From contig NZ_FOOQ01000003.1 of NCBI RefSeq assembly GCF_900113245.1, positions 62,001 to 126,000 on the forward strand: DNA of 64,000 nt, given 5' to 3'. The notes below the pieces were generated by a model that made no database searches, was not told the origin of the DNA, and saw only the letters and a program-made list of their open reading frames with translations. How positions within the stretch are numbered: position 1 is the stretch's first letter; every line of letters starts with the position of its first letter. Source of the stretch: Halopelagius inordinatus (GTDB taxonomy: Archaea; Halobacteriota; Halobacteria; Halobacteriales; Haloferacaceae). A program made the translations under genes and the position numbers. This document shows, in pieces, positions 44,008 to 53,039 of the stretch.

Positions 44008-44643
44008 CTACTTCCCTTCGTCGCCTCCGATCGTTCCCCGCGCCCACGATACCGTCTCGCGAAACGTCCTCAATCCGGGCGCTCCATCGAAGAGCCACAC
44101 ACCGATTGCGACCGCTGTGACCGTCACCTCGAACAGCCGAATTAGCGTCTTTAGGTCCTCCCCCGTGGGGAGATTGGCCGCGGTCCACGACGCCTTGTTG
44201 GCGACGACGTATTCGACCGTCGGAGTCACGGTCAGTCGCTCGACTATCCGCTCGGCGGGGGGTGTCAGCGGCCAGATCCAAAACGACACTTCGCGAATAT
44301 CGGTGACGAGCGCCCCCTGGATGAACTGCTGTGCTCCGTCGAAGAACAGCGCCGAGAGGTAACTCACGCCGAACGCGACGGAGGGGGTTATCTCGCCCCG
44401 CCGTCGGTAGACGACCGCGCCGACTATCGCGATTACCGGGAGTCCGAACAGCAACGAGTGACCCAACGCTCGTCCGCTCGGCAGGACACCGACCAACGCG
44501 AGCGGTTTGTCGATGAGGTCCGGAAGCTGCGTTCCAAGAAGGACGAGCACCGCCGCGAACTCGCTCGGGGACCGTCGGAGGCGGGCGTGCGAGTAGCTCG
44601 TATACAGGAGGTAACCGATCGCTAAGTGAGATGATGGCCACAT
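44008..44643 (-). CDS. Membrane-bound metal-dependent hydrolase (DUF457-like), paralog
   Basis: 211 residues with about four helices. HLAIGYLLYTSYSHARLRR, QLPDLIDKPLAL and LGHSLLFG correspond to the same motifs in the protein at 33654, and both begin MWP. The third His motif (SHCLAD there) is replaced here by FFDGAQQ, so one copy may have lost or altered a ligand. It is divergent from the flippase gene. Confidence 0.72.
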   Translation of the reverse strand: MWPSSHLAIGYLLYTSYSHARLRRSPSEFAAVLVLLGTQLPDLIDKPLALVGVLPSGRALGHSLLFGLPVIAIVGAVVYRRRGEITPSVAFGVSYLSALFFDGAQQFIQGALVTDIREVSFWIWPLTPPAERIVERLTVTPTVEYVVANKASWTAANLPTGEDLKTLIRLFEVTVTAVAIGVWLFDGAPGLRTFRETVSWARGTIGGDEGK

Positions 44644-44842
44644 GGTGCTCAGAGAACTCCTCGTCGGTAGATACGACGCCGAATCAATAAATAATGGCCC
44701 CCTCTTCGACCAACAGTCACACGGCTGTTCGCCCGTTTCCGCATCAGTAGAACTAAGTCTGACCTGAATGGTAACCCGTACGTGTTCGGACGGTTACACG
44801 AGTGACCGTACGGTCGATGCCTCTCTCGAGGGACGTGTCCAC

Positions 44843-46294
44843 ATGAATCTCGCAAAATCGAGCGTCAAACTCGCGGTCGCGAGCGGCGGAAGCGCGGCGA
44901 TAACGTTCGGCGGCGTAGCCCTCTTCGCGCGGTTGCTCCCGCCGGCGGAACTCGGCGTCTTCTTCCTCTTCGAGGCGCTCTTAGGCATGCTATTCATCCC
45001 CGCCGACTTCGGTATCCGCGGCGCGTTGCAAAAGCGGATAAGCGAGGGCTCGAACCCCGGTCAGATGCTGACGACGGCGGTCCTGTTGAAAGCCGTCCCG
45101 CTCTCCATCGTCGTGACCGCCATCCTCGTAGCTCGTCCCTGGATAAACGGGTACGTCGGCGAGACCATCGCGGTGTGGCTCGCAGTCGCCATCGTCGGCT
45201 ACGAACTGTTTCAGCTCGGCATCGACGTTCTCAGCGGCGAGTTGCGCGTGGGCGAGACGGCGGGCATCCGCCTCGCTCAGAAAATCGTCTGGTTAGTCGC
45301 CGGATACGTTCTCGTCGAGCAGGGATACGGAGTTCGCGGCCTGATATTCGGACTGATCGCTGGCTACGCGGTCTCATTTCTGTGGGGGATGTACCGCCGG
45401 TCGACGCCGTTTCTCCGCCCGACGTTCGGCGAGGCGCACTCGCTCGTTTCCTACTCTCGCTACAACTTCGTTTCGGCGATAAGCGGATACTTCTACAGTT
45501 GGATGGACGTCGCTCTCATCGGCCTGTTCTTGACCACCTCTCACGTCAGCACGTACGAGGCCGCGTGGCGGGTGAGCGCAGTCGCCGTGTTGGGGAGTAC
45601 GGCGATCGCCCAGACCATCTTCCCGCAAGTCAGTCGGTGGGACGCCGACCAAGCGAGAGACCGAATCGAGCGGCTCATTCCGCGGACGGTCCTCCCGTCG
45701 CTCATTCTGGTTGTCCCCGCGTTCTTCGGCACGCTGTTGTTCTCCCGAGAGATTCTCGGACTCGTCTTCGGGTCGGAGTACACGGTCGCGTGGCTGGTGC
45801 TCATCATCCTGATGGGCGAGAAGATATTCCAAGCAGTTCACAATATCACCGGGCGTTCGCTTCAGGCCATCGACTACCCGAATCTCGCCGCCCGCGCGGC
45901 GATTATCGCCATCGCCATCAATCTCGCTTTGAACGTGCCGCTCATCCAGTTGTACGGCATCGCCGGGGCCGCGGTGGCGACCGGCATCTCGTTCGTGGTC
46001 AACGCACTCCTCTGCGTCCGCTATCTCTCTCGGTTCATCGACGTTACGATTCCGTGGACGGACCTCGGTTGGGTACTCGCGTCGTCTCTCGGGATGACGC
46101 TGGTGCTTCTCGTCGTGCAGTCTACGGTCCGCGTTGACTCTCTCGTCCGACTCGCGTTCGTCATCTGCGTCGGAGTGGTCGCCTACGCCGGATTCGTCCT
46201 CGCGTCGCCACCGCTCCGCGAGCAGATACAGCGCAGTGCGCGACTGTTGCGGTCGGACCAACCGCGGACCGACCCGACGAACGGTGACGACTGA
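44843..46294 (+). CDS. Oligosaccharide flippase (Wzx/MATE-like)
   Basis: 483 residues from ATG 44843 (MNLAKSSVKLAVASG). About 14 hydrophobic segments, with the typical polysaccharide-transporter openings (FEALLGMLFIPADFGIRGAL) and C-terminal GIAGAAVATGISFVVN. It would move lipid-linked repeat units across the membrane, for a surface polysaccharide or for protein glycosylation. Its position among glycosyltransferase, carbamoyltransferase and lyase genes supports this. Confidence 0.88.
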   Translation: MNLAKSSVKLAVASGGSAAITFGGVALFARLLPPAELGVFFLFEALLGMLFIPADFGIRGALQKRISEGSNPGQMLTTAVLLKAVPLSIVVTAILVARPWINGYVGETIAVWLAVAIVGYELFQLGIDVLSGELRVGETAGIRLAQKIVWLVAGYVLVEQGYGVRGLIFGLIAGYAVSFLWGMYRRSTPFLRPTFGEAHSLVSYSRYNFVSAISGYFYSWMDVALIGLFLTTSHVSTYEAAWRVSAVAVLGSTAIAQTIFPQVSRWDADQARDRIERLIPRTVLPSLILVVPAFFGTLLFSREILGLVFGSEYTVAWLVLIILMGEKIFQAVHNITGRSLQAIDYPNLAARAAIIAIAINLALNVPLIQLYGIAGAAVATGISFVVNALLCVRYLSRFIDVTIPWTDLGWVLASSLGMTLVLLVVQSTVRVDSLVRLAFVICVGVVAYAGFVLASPPLREQIQRSARLLRSDQPRTDPTNGDD

Positions 46295-46359
46295 CGCGAC
46301 CCTCTCGATCGGAGACCACGCTCGTTCGCGTCACGAGCGGAGAACCCCGTCGTCGCTGT

Positions 46360-48123
46360 TTACTTGGCGGGTTCCGCCGCCTCTTCGCGCCGAACCTCTC
46401 CGCGGTCGATCTGTTTTTTCTCCACGACGCGGTCGCCGAGGACGAGGAGGTCGAGCCCCATCCCGAAGAAGTCCTTGATGGCCTCCGACGGCGTGTTCAC
46501 GATCGGTTCGCCGTGGTCGTTGAACGAGGTATTCAGGACGACCGGAACGCCGGTGATATCCTCGAACTCGGAGATCAACCGGTGGTACCGGGGGTTCTGG
46601 TCCTCTCGGACGGTCTGGGGCCGCGTCGTCTCGTCCGCGGGGTGGAGCACTGCGGTGACGTCGTCTTTCTTCTCCTCTCTCGCGTCGAACGTCTTTATCA
46701 TGTACGGCGACGGTTCCGGGTTTTCGAGGTAGTCGTCGATGGCTTCTTCGAGCATCGACGGCGCGAACGGGCGCCACTCTTCGCGGTGTTTGACGAACTC
46801 GTTGACCCGGTCGAGAGAGTCTCTCGTTCGGGGGTCGGCGAGGATACTGCGGTTACCGAGGGCTCGCGGGCCCATCTCCAACTGTCCTTGGAACCACCCG
46901 ACCAACGCGCCGTCGGCGAGTCGCTCTGCGACCATCCGCTCTACGTCGTCCGGCGCCGAGTACTCTATCTTGTTGACGTCTAACTTCGCTTCGATCTGTT
47001 CTGTCGTGTACTCCGGTCCCCAGTAGACCGTGCTCATTTCGGGGACGTCCTCGGGACGGTATTCGAGCATCCCCGCACCGAGTGCGCTTCCGGCGTCGTT
47101 CGACACCGGCTGGATGAACAACTCGTCGACGCGGTCTAGCTCCATGACGCGCTTGTTCATCTTACAGTTGAGCGCCACTCCTCCGGCGAGTGCGACGTTT
47201 CCAACCCCGAGGCGTTCGCAGTACGTATCGACGATGTTCGCGACTATCTCCTCCAGCAGCGACTGGGCGGTGAACGCGAGGTCTTTCTCCCATTGGCTGA
47301 ACTCCGAGGCCGACTGCTTTCGCGGGCGATCGAAGAGTTCTTCGAGACGGCTCGTCGCGTACTCGAAGCCCTGCGAGAGTTCCGTGATGTCGTAGTCCGC
47401 TCCCGTCTCGACGAGGCTTCGGAGAGCTCTCTCGATGTTCTCGTTCTTCTCGCCGTACGGCGCGAGTCCCATCACCTTCCCCTCTCCGTTGTTCGGGTAG
47501 AAACCGAGGAACTTGGTCACCGCTCCGTAGAAGTACCCGAGGCTGTTCGTGTAGTCGTGCGTCTTGAGTCGTGTGAGCCCCGATTCGTCGCCCCACCAGA
47601 CGACTGTCGCGTCGCGTTCGCCGCGGGCGTCCATCGTGACGACGAGTGCCTCGTCGAACGACGTCGGGTAGAACGCGCTCGCCGCGTGCGACTTGTGGTG
47701 TTCGCGCGTTACGACGGGGGGCGGTGAGGGGTCCACATCTCGGAGGTGGCTCTCGACGGTCCGTTTGCCGAACACTCCCGAGCGGAGTTCCGAGCTAACC
47801 CGCCAACCGGCGTGTTTCGCCCGGTCGAGCACTGGTCCGTCCTGGGAGACCATCTGTTGGACCAGGTTCGGGACCATCCGCGGAAACAGCGACGGCTTCC
47901 ACGGGACGACGACCTTCTCGACGTCGGAAAGCGAGATATCTCGCGAGTCGAGACACGCGCCGATGGCCTGGCGGGGGAAGGTGTTCATCGCGTGCTTCTG
48001 ACGCGTGAGTCGCTCTTCCTCTATACCGAAGACCGGCTTGCCGTCCTCGAACAGGACCGCGGCAGGATCGTGCGAACCCGCTCCCCCCACTCCTGGGTTT
48101 ATCGAGAGTACGTACTGAGTCAT
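46360..48123 (-). CDS. Carbamoyltransferase (NodU/TobZ family)
   Basis: 587 residues from ATG 48123 (MTQYVLSINPG), with TATTTTAA 25 nt ahead. The N-terminal Kae1-like domain carries HHKSHAASAFYP (metal-binding His pair) and GGVALNCKMN. The C-terminal domain has GPRALGNRSILADPR and NTSFNDHGEPIV. The family transfers carbamoyl from carbamoyl phosphate to hydroxyls of sugars or small molecules. In this region it probably carbamoylates the surface glycan. Confidence 0.92.
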   Translation of the reverse strand: MTQYVLSINPGVGGAGSHDPAAVLFEDGKPVFGIEEERLTRQKHAMNTFPRQAIGACLDSRDISLSDVEKVVVPWKPSLFPRMVPNLVQQMVSQDGPVLDRAKHAGWRVSSELRSGVFGKRTVESHLRDVDPSPPPVVTREHHKSHAASAFYPTSFDEALVVTMDARGERDATVVWWGDESGLTRLKTHDYTNSLGYFYGAVTKFLGFYPNNGEGKVMGLAPYGEKNENIERALRSLVETGADYDITELSQGFEYATSRLEELFDRPRKQSASEFSQWEKDLAFTAQSLLEEIVANIVDTYCERLGVGNVALAGGVALNCKMNKRVMELDRVDELFIQPVSNDAGSALGAGMLEYRPEDVPEMSTVYWGPEYTTEQIEAKLDVNKIEYSAPDDVERMVAERLADGALVGWFQGQLEMGPRALGNRSILADPRTRDSLDRVNEFVKHREEWRPFAPSMLEEAIDDYLENPEPSPYMIKTFDAREEKKDDVTAVLHPADETTRPQTVREDQNPRYHRLISEFEDITGVPVVLNTSFNDHGEPIVNTPSEAIKDFFGMGLDLLVLGDRVVEKKQIDRGEVRREEAAEPAK

Positions 48124-48147
48124 CAATTCTATACATACGGTTGTCAT

Positions 48148-48155
48148 TAAAATAC
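48148..48155 (-). promoter_or_regulatory. TATA box of carbamoyltransferase gene
   Basis: On the minus strand TATTTTAA lies about 25 nt before ATG 48123, the spacing for a leaderless transcript. Confidence 0.5.
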
Positions 48156-48273
48156 TTACCGCGGACGACCACTCCGTTTCGTCGGTCCGGAGCCGCGCCG
48201 ATAGGTCCCGAATCGCCCGTCGGCACGCCTCGGAGACGGTTTCACGCCGAAAAATTCGGGCTACTCGACCGGT

Positions 48274-48972
48274 TCAGTAGTCGCTCGGGTCGATGGTCTG
48301 TCCGTCCAGAACCGCGCTTCCGTCGACCTGTAGTGAGAGACTGGCGAGCGTTCCATCGAACTCGAACGTCTCAGGTCGCTTACCACCTTTGATGCCACCT
48401 TCGATTAGGACAGTTCCGTCGCTTTGGGTCGTGACGGTGTCGCCCGAGTTGAGATTCGTGGTGTTCAGCAACTCGCCGTCGATGACTATCCTGTACGTAC
48501 TCCACGACGCACCGTCTGCGGGGACAATCTCCAGTAGATGTGTGCCGTCCGTCGTGGCGGTCGAACCGTCCGTGGTATCTGAGGAACTATCCGTCCCGTC
48601 GGACGTTCCACCAGTTCCCACGGCGAGGGACTCGACGCCGCTGTCTAGCTGCACTTTCAACGTGTCAGTGTCGGATCGGTACCAGATTCGACCCGTCTCG
48701 CCGTCGGTCGGGTCGTTCGTCGTGGATTCGACGGCGAAGTCCTGTCGGGGTTGCGGCGTCGCTTCCACCCATTGCTCACCGTCGCCCAAGAAGCGTCGGC
48801 CGGTATCGGTCGCGAGGAACTTCGCGCCTTCTTTCGGCGTATACTCGGCGGTGTTCCCCTCGACGTCGCGGATTTCGACGTCGGTGTCGATCTTCTCGAA
48901 GTTTTCGTTCAGCGGTACGTGCCAGTCGGTCGCTCCCTTTTCAGGCAGGCTGTAGTTGTGATTGTCGGTCAT
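48274..48972 (-). CDS. Modular protein with TDWHVPLNENF N-terminal domain
   Basis: 232 residues, no signal peptide. Residues 1-115 match the N-terminal half of the neighbour at 49185: both have TDWHVPLNENF, EGAKF, DTGRR and an RIWYRSD or ALWYRTD segment. This looks like the leader domain of phage-tail-like or adhesin proteins. A Ser/Thr/Asp linker (118-142) joins it to a small C-terminal beta domain (HLLEIVPADGASWSTYRIVI, FDGTLASLSLQVDGS). Secretion route and function are unknown. Confidence 0.6.
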   Translation of the reverse strand: MTDNHNYSLPEKGATDWHVPLNENFEKIDTDVEIRDVEGNTAEYTPKEGAKFLATDTGRRFLGDGEQWVEATPQPRQDFAVESTTNDPTDGETGRIWYRSDTDTLKVQLDSGVESLAVGTGGTSDGTDSSSDTTDGSTATTDGTHLLEIVPADGASWSTYRIVIDGELLNTTNLNSGDTVTTQSDGTVLIEGGIKGGKRPETFEFDGTLASLSLQVDGSAVLDGQTIDPSDY

Positions 48973-48984
48973 TGGTTCGTATAG

Positions 48985-49188
48985 TCAGATGTTCTCGTCT
49001 ATTCGTTCGTCCGAGACCCGTTTCTCGTCGAAGTACGCCCTGTTGTTCGCTGGGGACGGCTTCCCGTCCCGGTCGGTGCTCTCCTCGTCAACCCCCGTCT
49101 CCGCGAGACCCATATCCGTCGTGGACTCCTGGTGGGCATCCTCACGCGGCCCCTGTTCGAGGTTCTCGTCCGAGGCGATGCGAATCAC
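48985..49188 (-). CDS. Small acidic hydrophilic protein
   Basis: 67 residues from GTG 49188, overlapping the upstream stop by GTGA, so it is translated as part of the lyase-like operon. It is rich in Asp, Glu and Arg with no hydrophobic segment (GLAETGVDEESTDRDGKPS). No family recognised. The coupling argues that it is real, the composition argues for caution. Confidence 0.45.
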   Translation of the reverse strand: MIRIASDENLEQGPREDAHQESTTDMGLAETGVDEESTDRDGKPSPANNRAYFDEKRVSDERIDENI

Positions 49189-50285
49189 AGTTGCTGATTC
49201 TCCCAGAGTTGTACGTCGTCGATGTACAGCGCCATATCGTTACCAGGCGTCCAGCCGCCGCCCATGAACACGTCCAGCCACCATTCACCGACGGCGACGC
49301 TGTCCATCGTTCGGAAGCGCACCGACGTGTCTTCGTAAGCGAGTTTTCCGTCCACCCACGCCCGCAACACGCCGTTCGAGCTTCCGACGTCGTTTACCTC
49401 GACGTACTGGTCGATGCGGTACCACTGCCCGAATCGAATCTCCCCGTTCTCGTTCCAGTCGTCGGAACTGCCGTAGCCGCCATCTTTCCCCGGCAGGTAG
49501 CTGTACCATCCTAACCGAGTGTCGCCTCCGCTCTTGGGCGGCCGGAACGACCCCCGCGTCGACCACGAATCATCGACGCTCCCGCCGCCGTGGGCCGACC
49601 CGTGCGTGAGGTCGGCGAATCCGGGCAACTTGCCCCCGTTCACGTCCCACGGCTTATCGTGCGTTCCGAGGCCCCAGTTCTCGCCGAGATACAACCAGTA
49701 TCTCGCGTGGACGGTGTCGGGCCGTCGGCTCCAGTTGTCGGCGAAGCGAAAGTGCATGTTCGCTCCGGTGCGTTCGCCCTCGTAGAGTTGGACGCGGAGG
49801 GCACGCCCCGACTGCGACGGCGCAGACACGGTGTCGTTGTGGTCGTCCTTGATACCCGTGAAAGCGCTGCGCCACGCGTCGCCGTCGAACGTGACGTGCG
49901 TCTTGGCGTCGTTCGTTTTCGGGGCCGGTCCGCCGGCGAGTGTGACGACGCCGGAGTCGAGGCGCGCGCGCACCTCGTCGACGTCCGTTCGGTACCACAG
50001 CGCACCGACGGGCGCGTCAGCGGGGTCTTCCGTCTCCCGTGGAAGGGTAGTCTCGGATGGCGAGTGCGAGGGGATATCGACCCAGTCGGTTCCGTTTCCG
50101 AGATATCTCCGTCCCGTGTCCACCGCGAAGAACTTCGCCCCTTCGTTCGGCGCGTATTGGGACAAGGCATCCTCCGTATCGCGGACTTCGACGTCAGCAT
50201 CTATCGACGCGAAGTTTTCGTTCAGCGGGACGTGCCAGTCAGTTGTCCCTTCTGCTGGCGTCCCGTAGTCGTGATTTAAAGTCAT
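49185..50285 (-). CDS. Modular polysaccharide-lyase-14-like protein
   Basis: 366 residues, no signal peptide. Residues 1-115 are the TDWHVPLNENF module shared with the protein at 48274. Residues about 130-366 form a jelly-roll domain like polysaccharide lyase family 14: KLPGFADLTHGSAHGGG, WSTRGSFRPP, GWYSYLPGKDG, RFGQWYRIDQYVEVN, GVLRAWVDGKLAYEDT and GGGWTPGNDMALYIDDV. The same domain recurs at 50504. It may cleave or bind a uronate-containing glycan. It is coupled to the small gene at 48985. Confidence 0.72.
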   Translation of the reverse strand: MTLNHDYGTPAEGTTDWHVPLNENFASIDADVEVRDTEDALSQYAPNEGAKFFAVDTGRRYLGNGTDWVDIPSHSPSETTLPRETEDPADAPVGALWYRTDVDEVRARLDSGVVTLAGGPAPKTNDAKTHVTFDGDAWRSAFTGIKDDHNDTVSAPSQSGRALRVQLYEGERTGANMHFRFADNWSRRPDTVHARYWLYLGENWGLGTHDKPWDVNGGKLPGFADLTHGSAHGGGSVDDSWSTRGSFRPPKSGGDTRLGWYSYLPGKDGGYGSSDDWNENGEIRFGQWYRIDQYVEVNDVGSSNGVLRAWVDGKLAYEDTSVRFRTMDSVAVGEWWLDVFMGGGWTPGNDMALYIDDVQLWENQQL

Positions 50286-50503
50286 TCAGCACAACCTCAC
50301 CCCTACACGCACATATCAATTATAAGTAAATATAGAGTTTGTCAACAGAATACTCACTATGCAGCTAGACTGTTCGTCGATATCGTCGCCACGAGCGCCC
50401 GTGAAACCGATTGAGAGAAAAGAGACCGGGAGGTACGGAACTACCTCGACATTGTCAACTCGAATATGTATCCGAGGCGTTTTCTGATGTTCCGGAACTA
50501 GGT

Positions 50504-51928
50504 CTAACTACGCTCCCCCTCAGCATCGAGTAATGGACGGTCGAACATCTCGACTCCGTCGATGAATACGGCCTGGTCCCGCGGGGACGGCCACCCGCCG
50601 CCGTAGTACACCTCGTGCAACCAACTTTTGACACCGATATTCTCGTATCCCTCGGCCCTAAACTTCAGTTCGGTCCGGTCGTAGGCCAACGTTCCGTCGA
50701 CCCACCCGCGGAGGATACCGTCGTTCTTCCCCGGCGTGTTCATCTCGACGTAACAGTCCAGTCGGTACCACTTCCCCCGTTCGATCGCGCCTGCGTTGTC
50801 GTTGACTCCCCACGGGTCTTTGTTCCCGTACTTGTCTTCCATGTCCGCGTGATAGAGGTAGTACGCGAGCTGAATTTTGCCCTCGTCTTCGTCGAACCCA
50901 TGGCGTTCGGGCCGGTCGAAACCGCCCCTGGCGGACCAACCGTCAGTCCCGTCGCACGGGCCGTCTCCTCCGGAGCCACATCCGTACTTCCCGCCGAATC
51001 CGGGGAGTTTCCCCCCCGCTTCGATCACCTCGAACTCGTCCGAGAATCGAACGTAGTACCGGGCGTGAGCGCGTTCGAGGCTATGTCCGACAGTATCTGA
51101 GAACTGGAAATCCGCGATACAGCCCTTGTGGTTCCCCTCGTCTAACGCGACACGTAAGGACTGCCCACGGTGGGCGCGGTCATCAGAGACGAGTTCGAGA
51201 TGTTCCTTCGGTTGGAGGTCGGCGTACGACCAGTTCGATTGTGGATCGAAGGCTCCGCCGAACTTCGGTTGGTCGTCGAACGAGAGCCGTTGTATCGGGG
51301 TCAGGCCGCTAACGCTAACGCCTTCGTTCATCGGAACGGCTCTGAGGTTCGCAGACACCGCGTCGCTCTCGACGCCCGCGTTCTCGGTCTGCGTCCGGTT
51401 CGACGAGGATTTCACAGAGGGGTCACGGGTAACCGTTACATCGAAGGACGCGCTCGCGTCGTTCTCTGCGAGGACGTTCCCTTCTGCGTCGTGCAAAGCG
51501 GCGTGAAGCAGTATACGGCCCGTCTTCGTGGCCCGCCCACGTTTCGGTTCGACGTCGAACGAACTCGCAGACGGGAGGGACGTCTGCGTCTCTCTATCGA
51601 ACAGGTCGAACCGAGATTGTGACACGACCATCTCGTTCTCAGACTCGTCGATCGCACGTGCAGCCGACCCGACACGCGTCCACGGGGAACCGCGAGGACC
51701 CTTCACGAACCAGGTGAGATCAACACTGGTAGGCCTCACTTCGCTCCACTGGAGGGCGACGGTCGGCGCGGCGCTGACGGTGCGGACTTTCCCCGTTGCG
51801 GTGGTGACCACGACGTCGTTCGCCTCTAACTGAATCGTTAACTCCTCCGACTGGCCGAAACAACCCGCTGTTAGAGACATGCCGGAGAGGGCAACCAGCG
51901 CGCCGAACTGACGACGAGAGAGGGGCAT
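50504..51928 (-). CDS. Tat lipoprotein with polysaccharide-lyase-14-like domain
   Basis: 474 residues. Tat motif SRRQFGALVALSGM and lipobox TAGC anchor it to the outer membrane face. The middle part (about 25-170) is a beta-rich domain of unknown type (TVALQWSEVRPTSVDLTWF). The C-terminal half (about 225-470) parallels the lyase-like domain of the gene at 49185: GGKLPGFGGKYG, DGWSARGGFDRPE, YYLYHADMEDK, RGKWYRLDCYVEMN, GILRGWVDGTLAYDRT and GGGWPSPRDQAVFIDGV. It is likely a surface glycan lyase or lectin. Separated from 50285 by 218 bp. Confidence 0.75.
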   Translation of the reverse strand: MPLSRRQFGALVALSGMSLTAGCFGQSEELTIQLEANDVVVTTATGKVRTVSAAPTVALQWSEVRPTSVDLTWFVKGPRGSPWTRVGSAARAIDESENEMVVSQSRFDLFDRETQTSLPSASSFDVEPKRGRATKTGRILLHAALHDAEGNVLAENDASASFDVTVTRDPSVKSSSNRTQTENAGVESDAVSANLRAVPMNEGVSVSGLTPIQRLSFDDQPKFGGAFDPQSNWSYADLQPKEHLELVSDDRAHRGQSLRVALDEGNHKGCIADFQFSDTVGHSLERAHARYYVRFSDEFEVIEAGGKLPGFGGKYGCGSGGDGPCDGTDGWSARGGFDRPERHGFDEDEGKIQLAYYLYHADMEDKYGNKDPWGVNDNAGAIERGKWYRLDCYVEMNTPGKNDGILRGWVDGTLAYDRTELKFRAEGYENIGVKSWLHEVYYGGGWPSPRDQAVFIDGVEMFDRPLLDAEGERS

Positions 51929-52069
51929 CAGTCTCTCTTTTCACTCCCACACATATCATTGGTACGTCCGAGAGAGATTTCGAGCGTACTCCGTCGATGC
52001 GGTGTCGTTCGGTCCAGCGTCCTCCCCATCGAAATGTCTATCACCCTATCCGTCGAACCCCTCGTAGTG

Positions 52070-52945
52070 ATGGCAGAGAGTCACGAGGCGCTCTCGGCAC
52101 ACTCGGCGGTCTCTTTCAGAGCTATCGTGGGAACGGTCGTCGTCGGCTCGGCGGTGAGCGCGCTCACGCTGGTTCTGTTGGAACTGTTCGGCGTGACGTG
52201 GGCGTCCGTCGGGCCGTTCACGTTCCAGCCGCTCCCGGGACTCGTCGCGGCGGGCGCCGTCGTCGCTGGCCCCGCCGCAGTCGTCGGTACAATCGTCGGC
52301 TACCTCTGTTACCAGTTCGTCTACGGCGTCTTCGCTCTCTGGGAGACGGCTGGCTATCTGCTTCTCGGAGCGCTCGTCGTTGTCTTCTGGCACGGCGCCC
52401 GCTCTGCGTACTCCGGTGACACCGCGGCGGGAAGGTACCTCCACTTCGCTATCGTCGCGGCGACGGCATCGCTCTGGGCGGCCACGCTCACCACGTGGGG
52501 ACTCGAACTGGCCGGGCGGGGTCGGTTCTTCCCGGCGTTCGCCTTCTTCACGGTCGATGCACTGTTCTCTACTCTGACGCTCGGTGGAGCGGTGTACGTA
52601 GCGTTCGAGCGACTCTCCGGTACGGACGGACTCCTCGCCTCTCTCAGGCGCGTCCAGCCCCTTATCGAACTGACAGAGCGTCCCACCCGGGCGTTCCGGT
52701 TCGAAATTCTGGCGGTTCCGTTCGCGTGGTTTCTCGTCGGGAGCACCGTCAGTATCGGATTTCAAACCGTCGAGCTCGTCCCGAGGTTCCACTTTCGCCT
52801 CCGTGGCCTCGGTGCGCTGACCGTATTCAAAGAGACGTGGCTGTTCGGACGGGGCGGCACGACTGTCTTGGCGGCGGGCGGTGCAGCGTGTCTGGTACTC
52901 CTCGTCGCGATGCTCTATCGTTGGAACGCCGTTCGACCGCAGTAG
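52070..52945 (+). CDS. Multi-helix membrane protein, function unknown
   Basis: About 291 residues from ATG 52070; ATG 52034 (MSITLS) or a start at 51959 would extend it. At least seven hydrophobic helices, with Leu/Val/Gly-rich segments such as GTVVVGSAVSALTLVLLELFG and conserved-looking PRFHFRLRGLGALTVF before the last helix. No catalytic motif. It is divergent from the lyase-like lipoprotein and precedes the GMC pair by about 100 bp; an electron-transport or transport role is guesswork. Confidence 0.6.
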   Translation: MAESHEALSAHSAVSFRAIVGTVVVGSAVSALTLVLLELFGVTWASVGPFTFQPLPGLVAAGAVVAGPAAVVGTIVGYLCYQFVYGVFALWETAGYLLLGALVVVFWHGARSAYSGDTAAGRYLHFAIVAATASLWAATLTTWGLELAGRGRFFPAFAFFTVDALFSTLTLGGAVYVAFERLSGTDGLLASLRRVQPLIELTERPTRAFRFEILAVPFAWFLVGSTVSIGFQTVELVPRFHFRLRGLGALTVFKETWLFGRGGTTVLAAGGAACLVLLVAMLYRWNAVRPQ

Positions 52946-53039
52946 CGACAGTCGGTGCCGTCGTCTCGATTCCAAGCCGGGTAGTGTCTGGACCCACTAT
53001 CGGCGTTAAACCTAATGCCGCGTGTCCGAATTACTCGCC

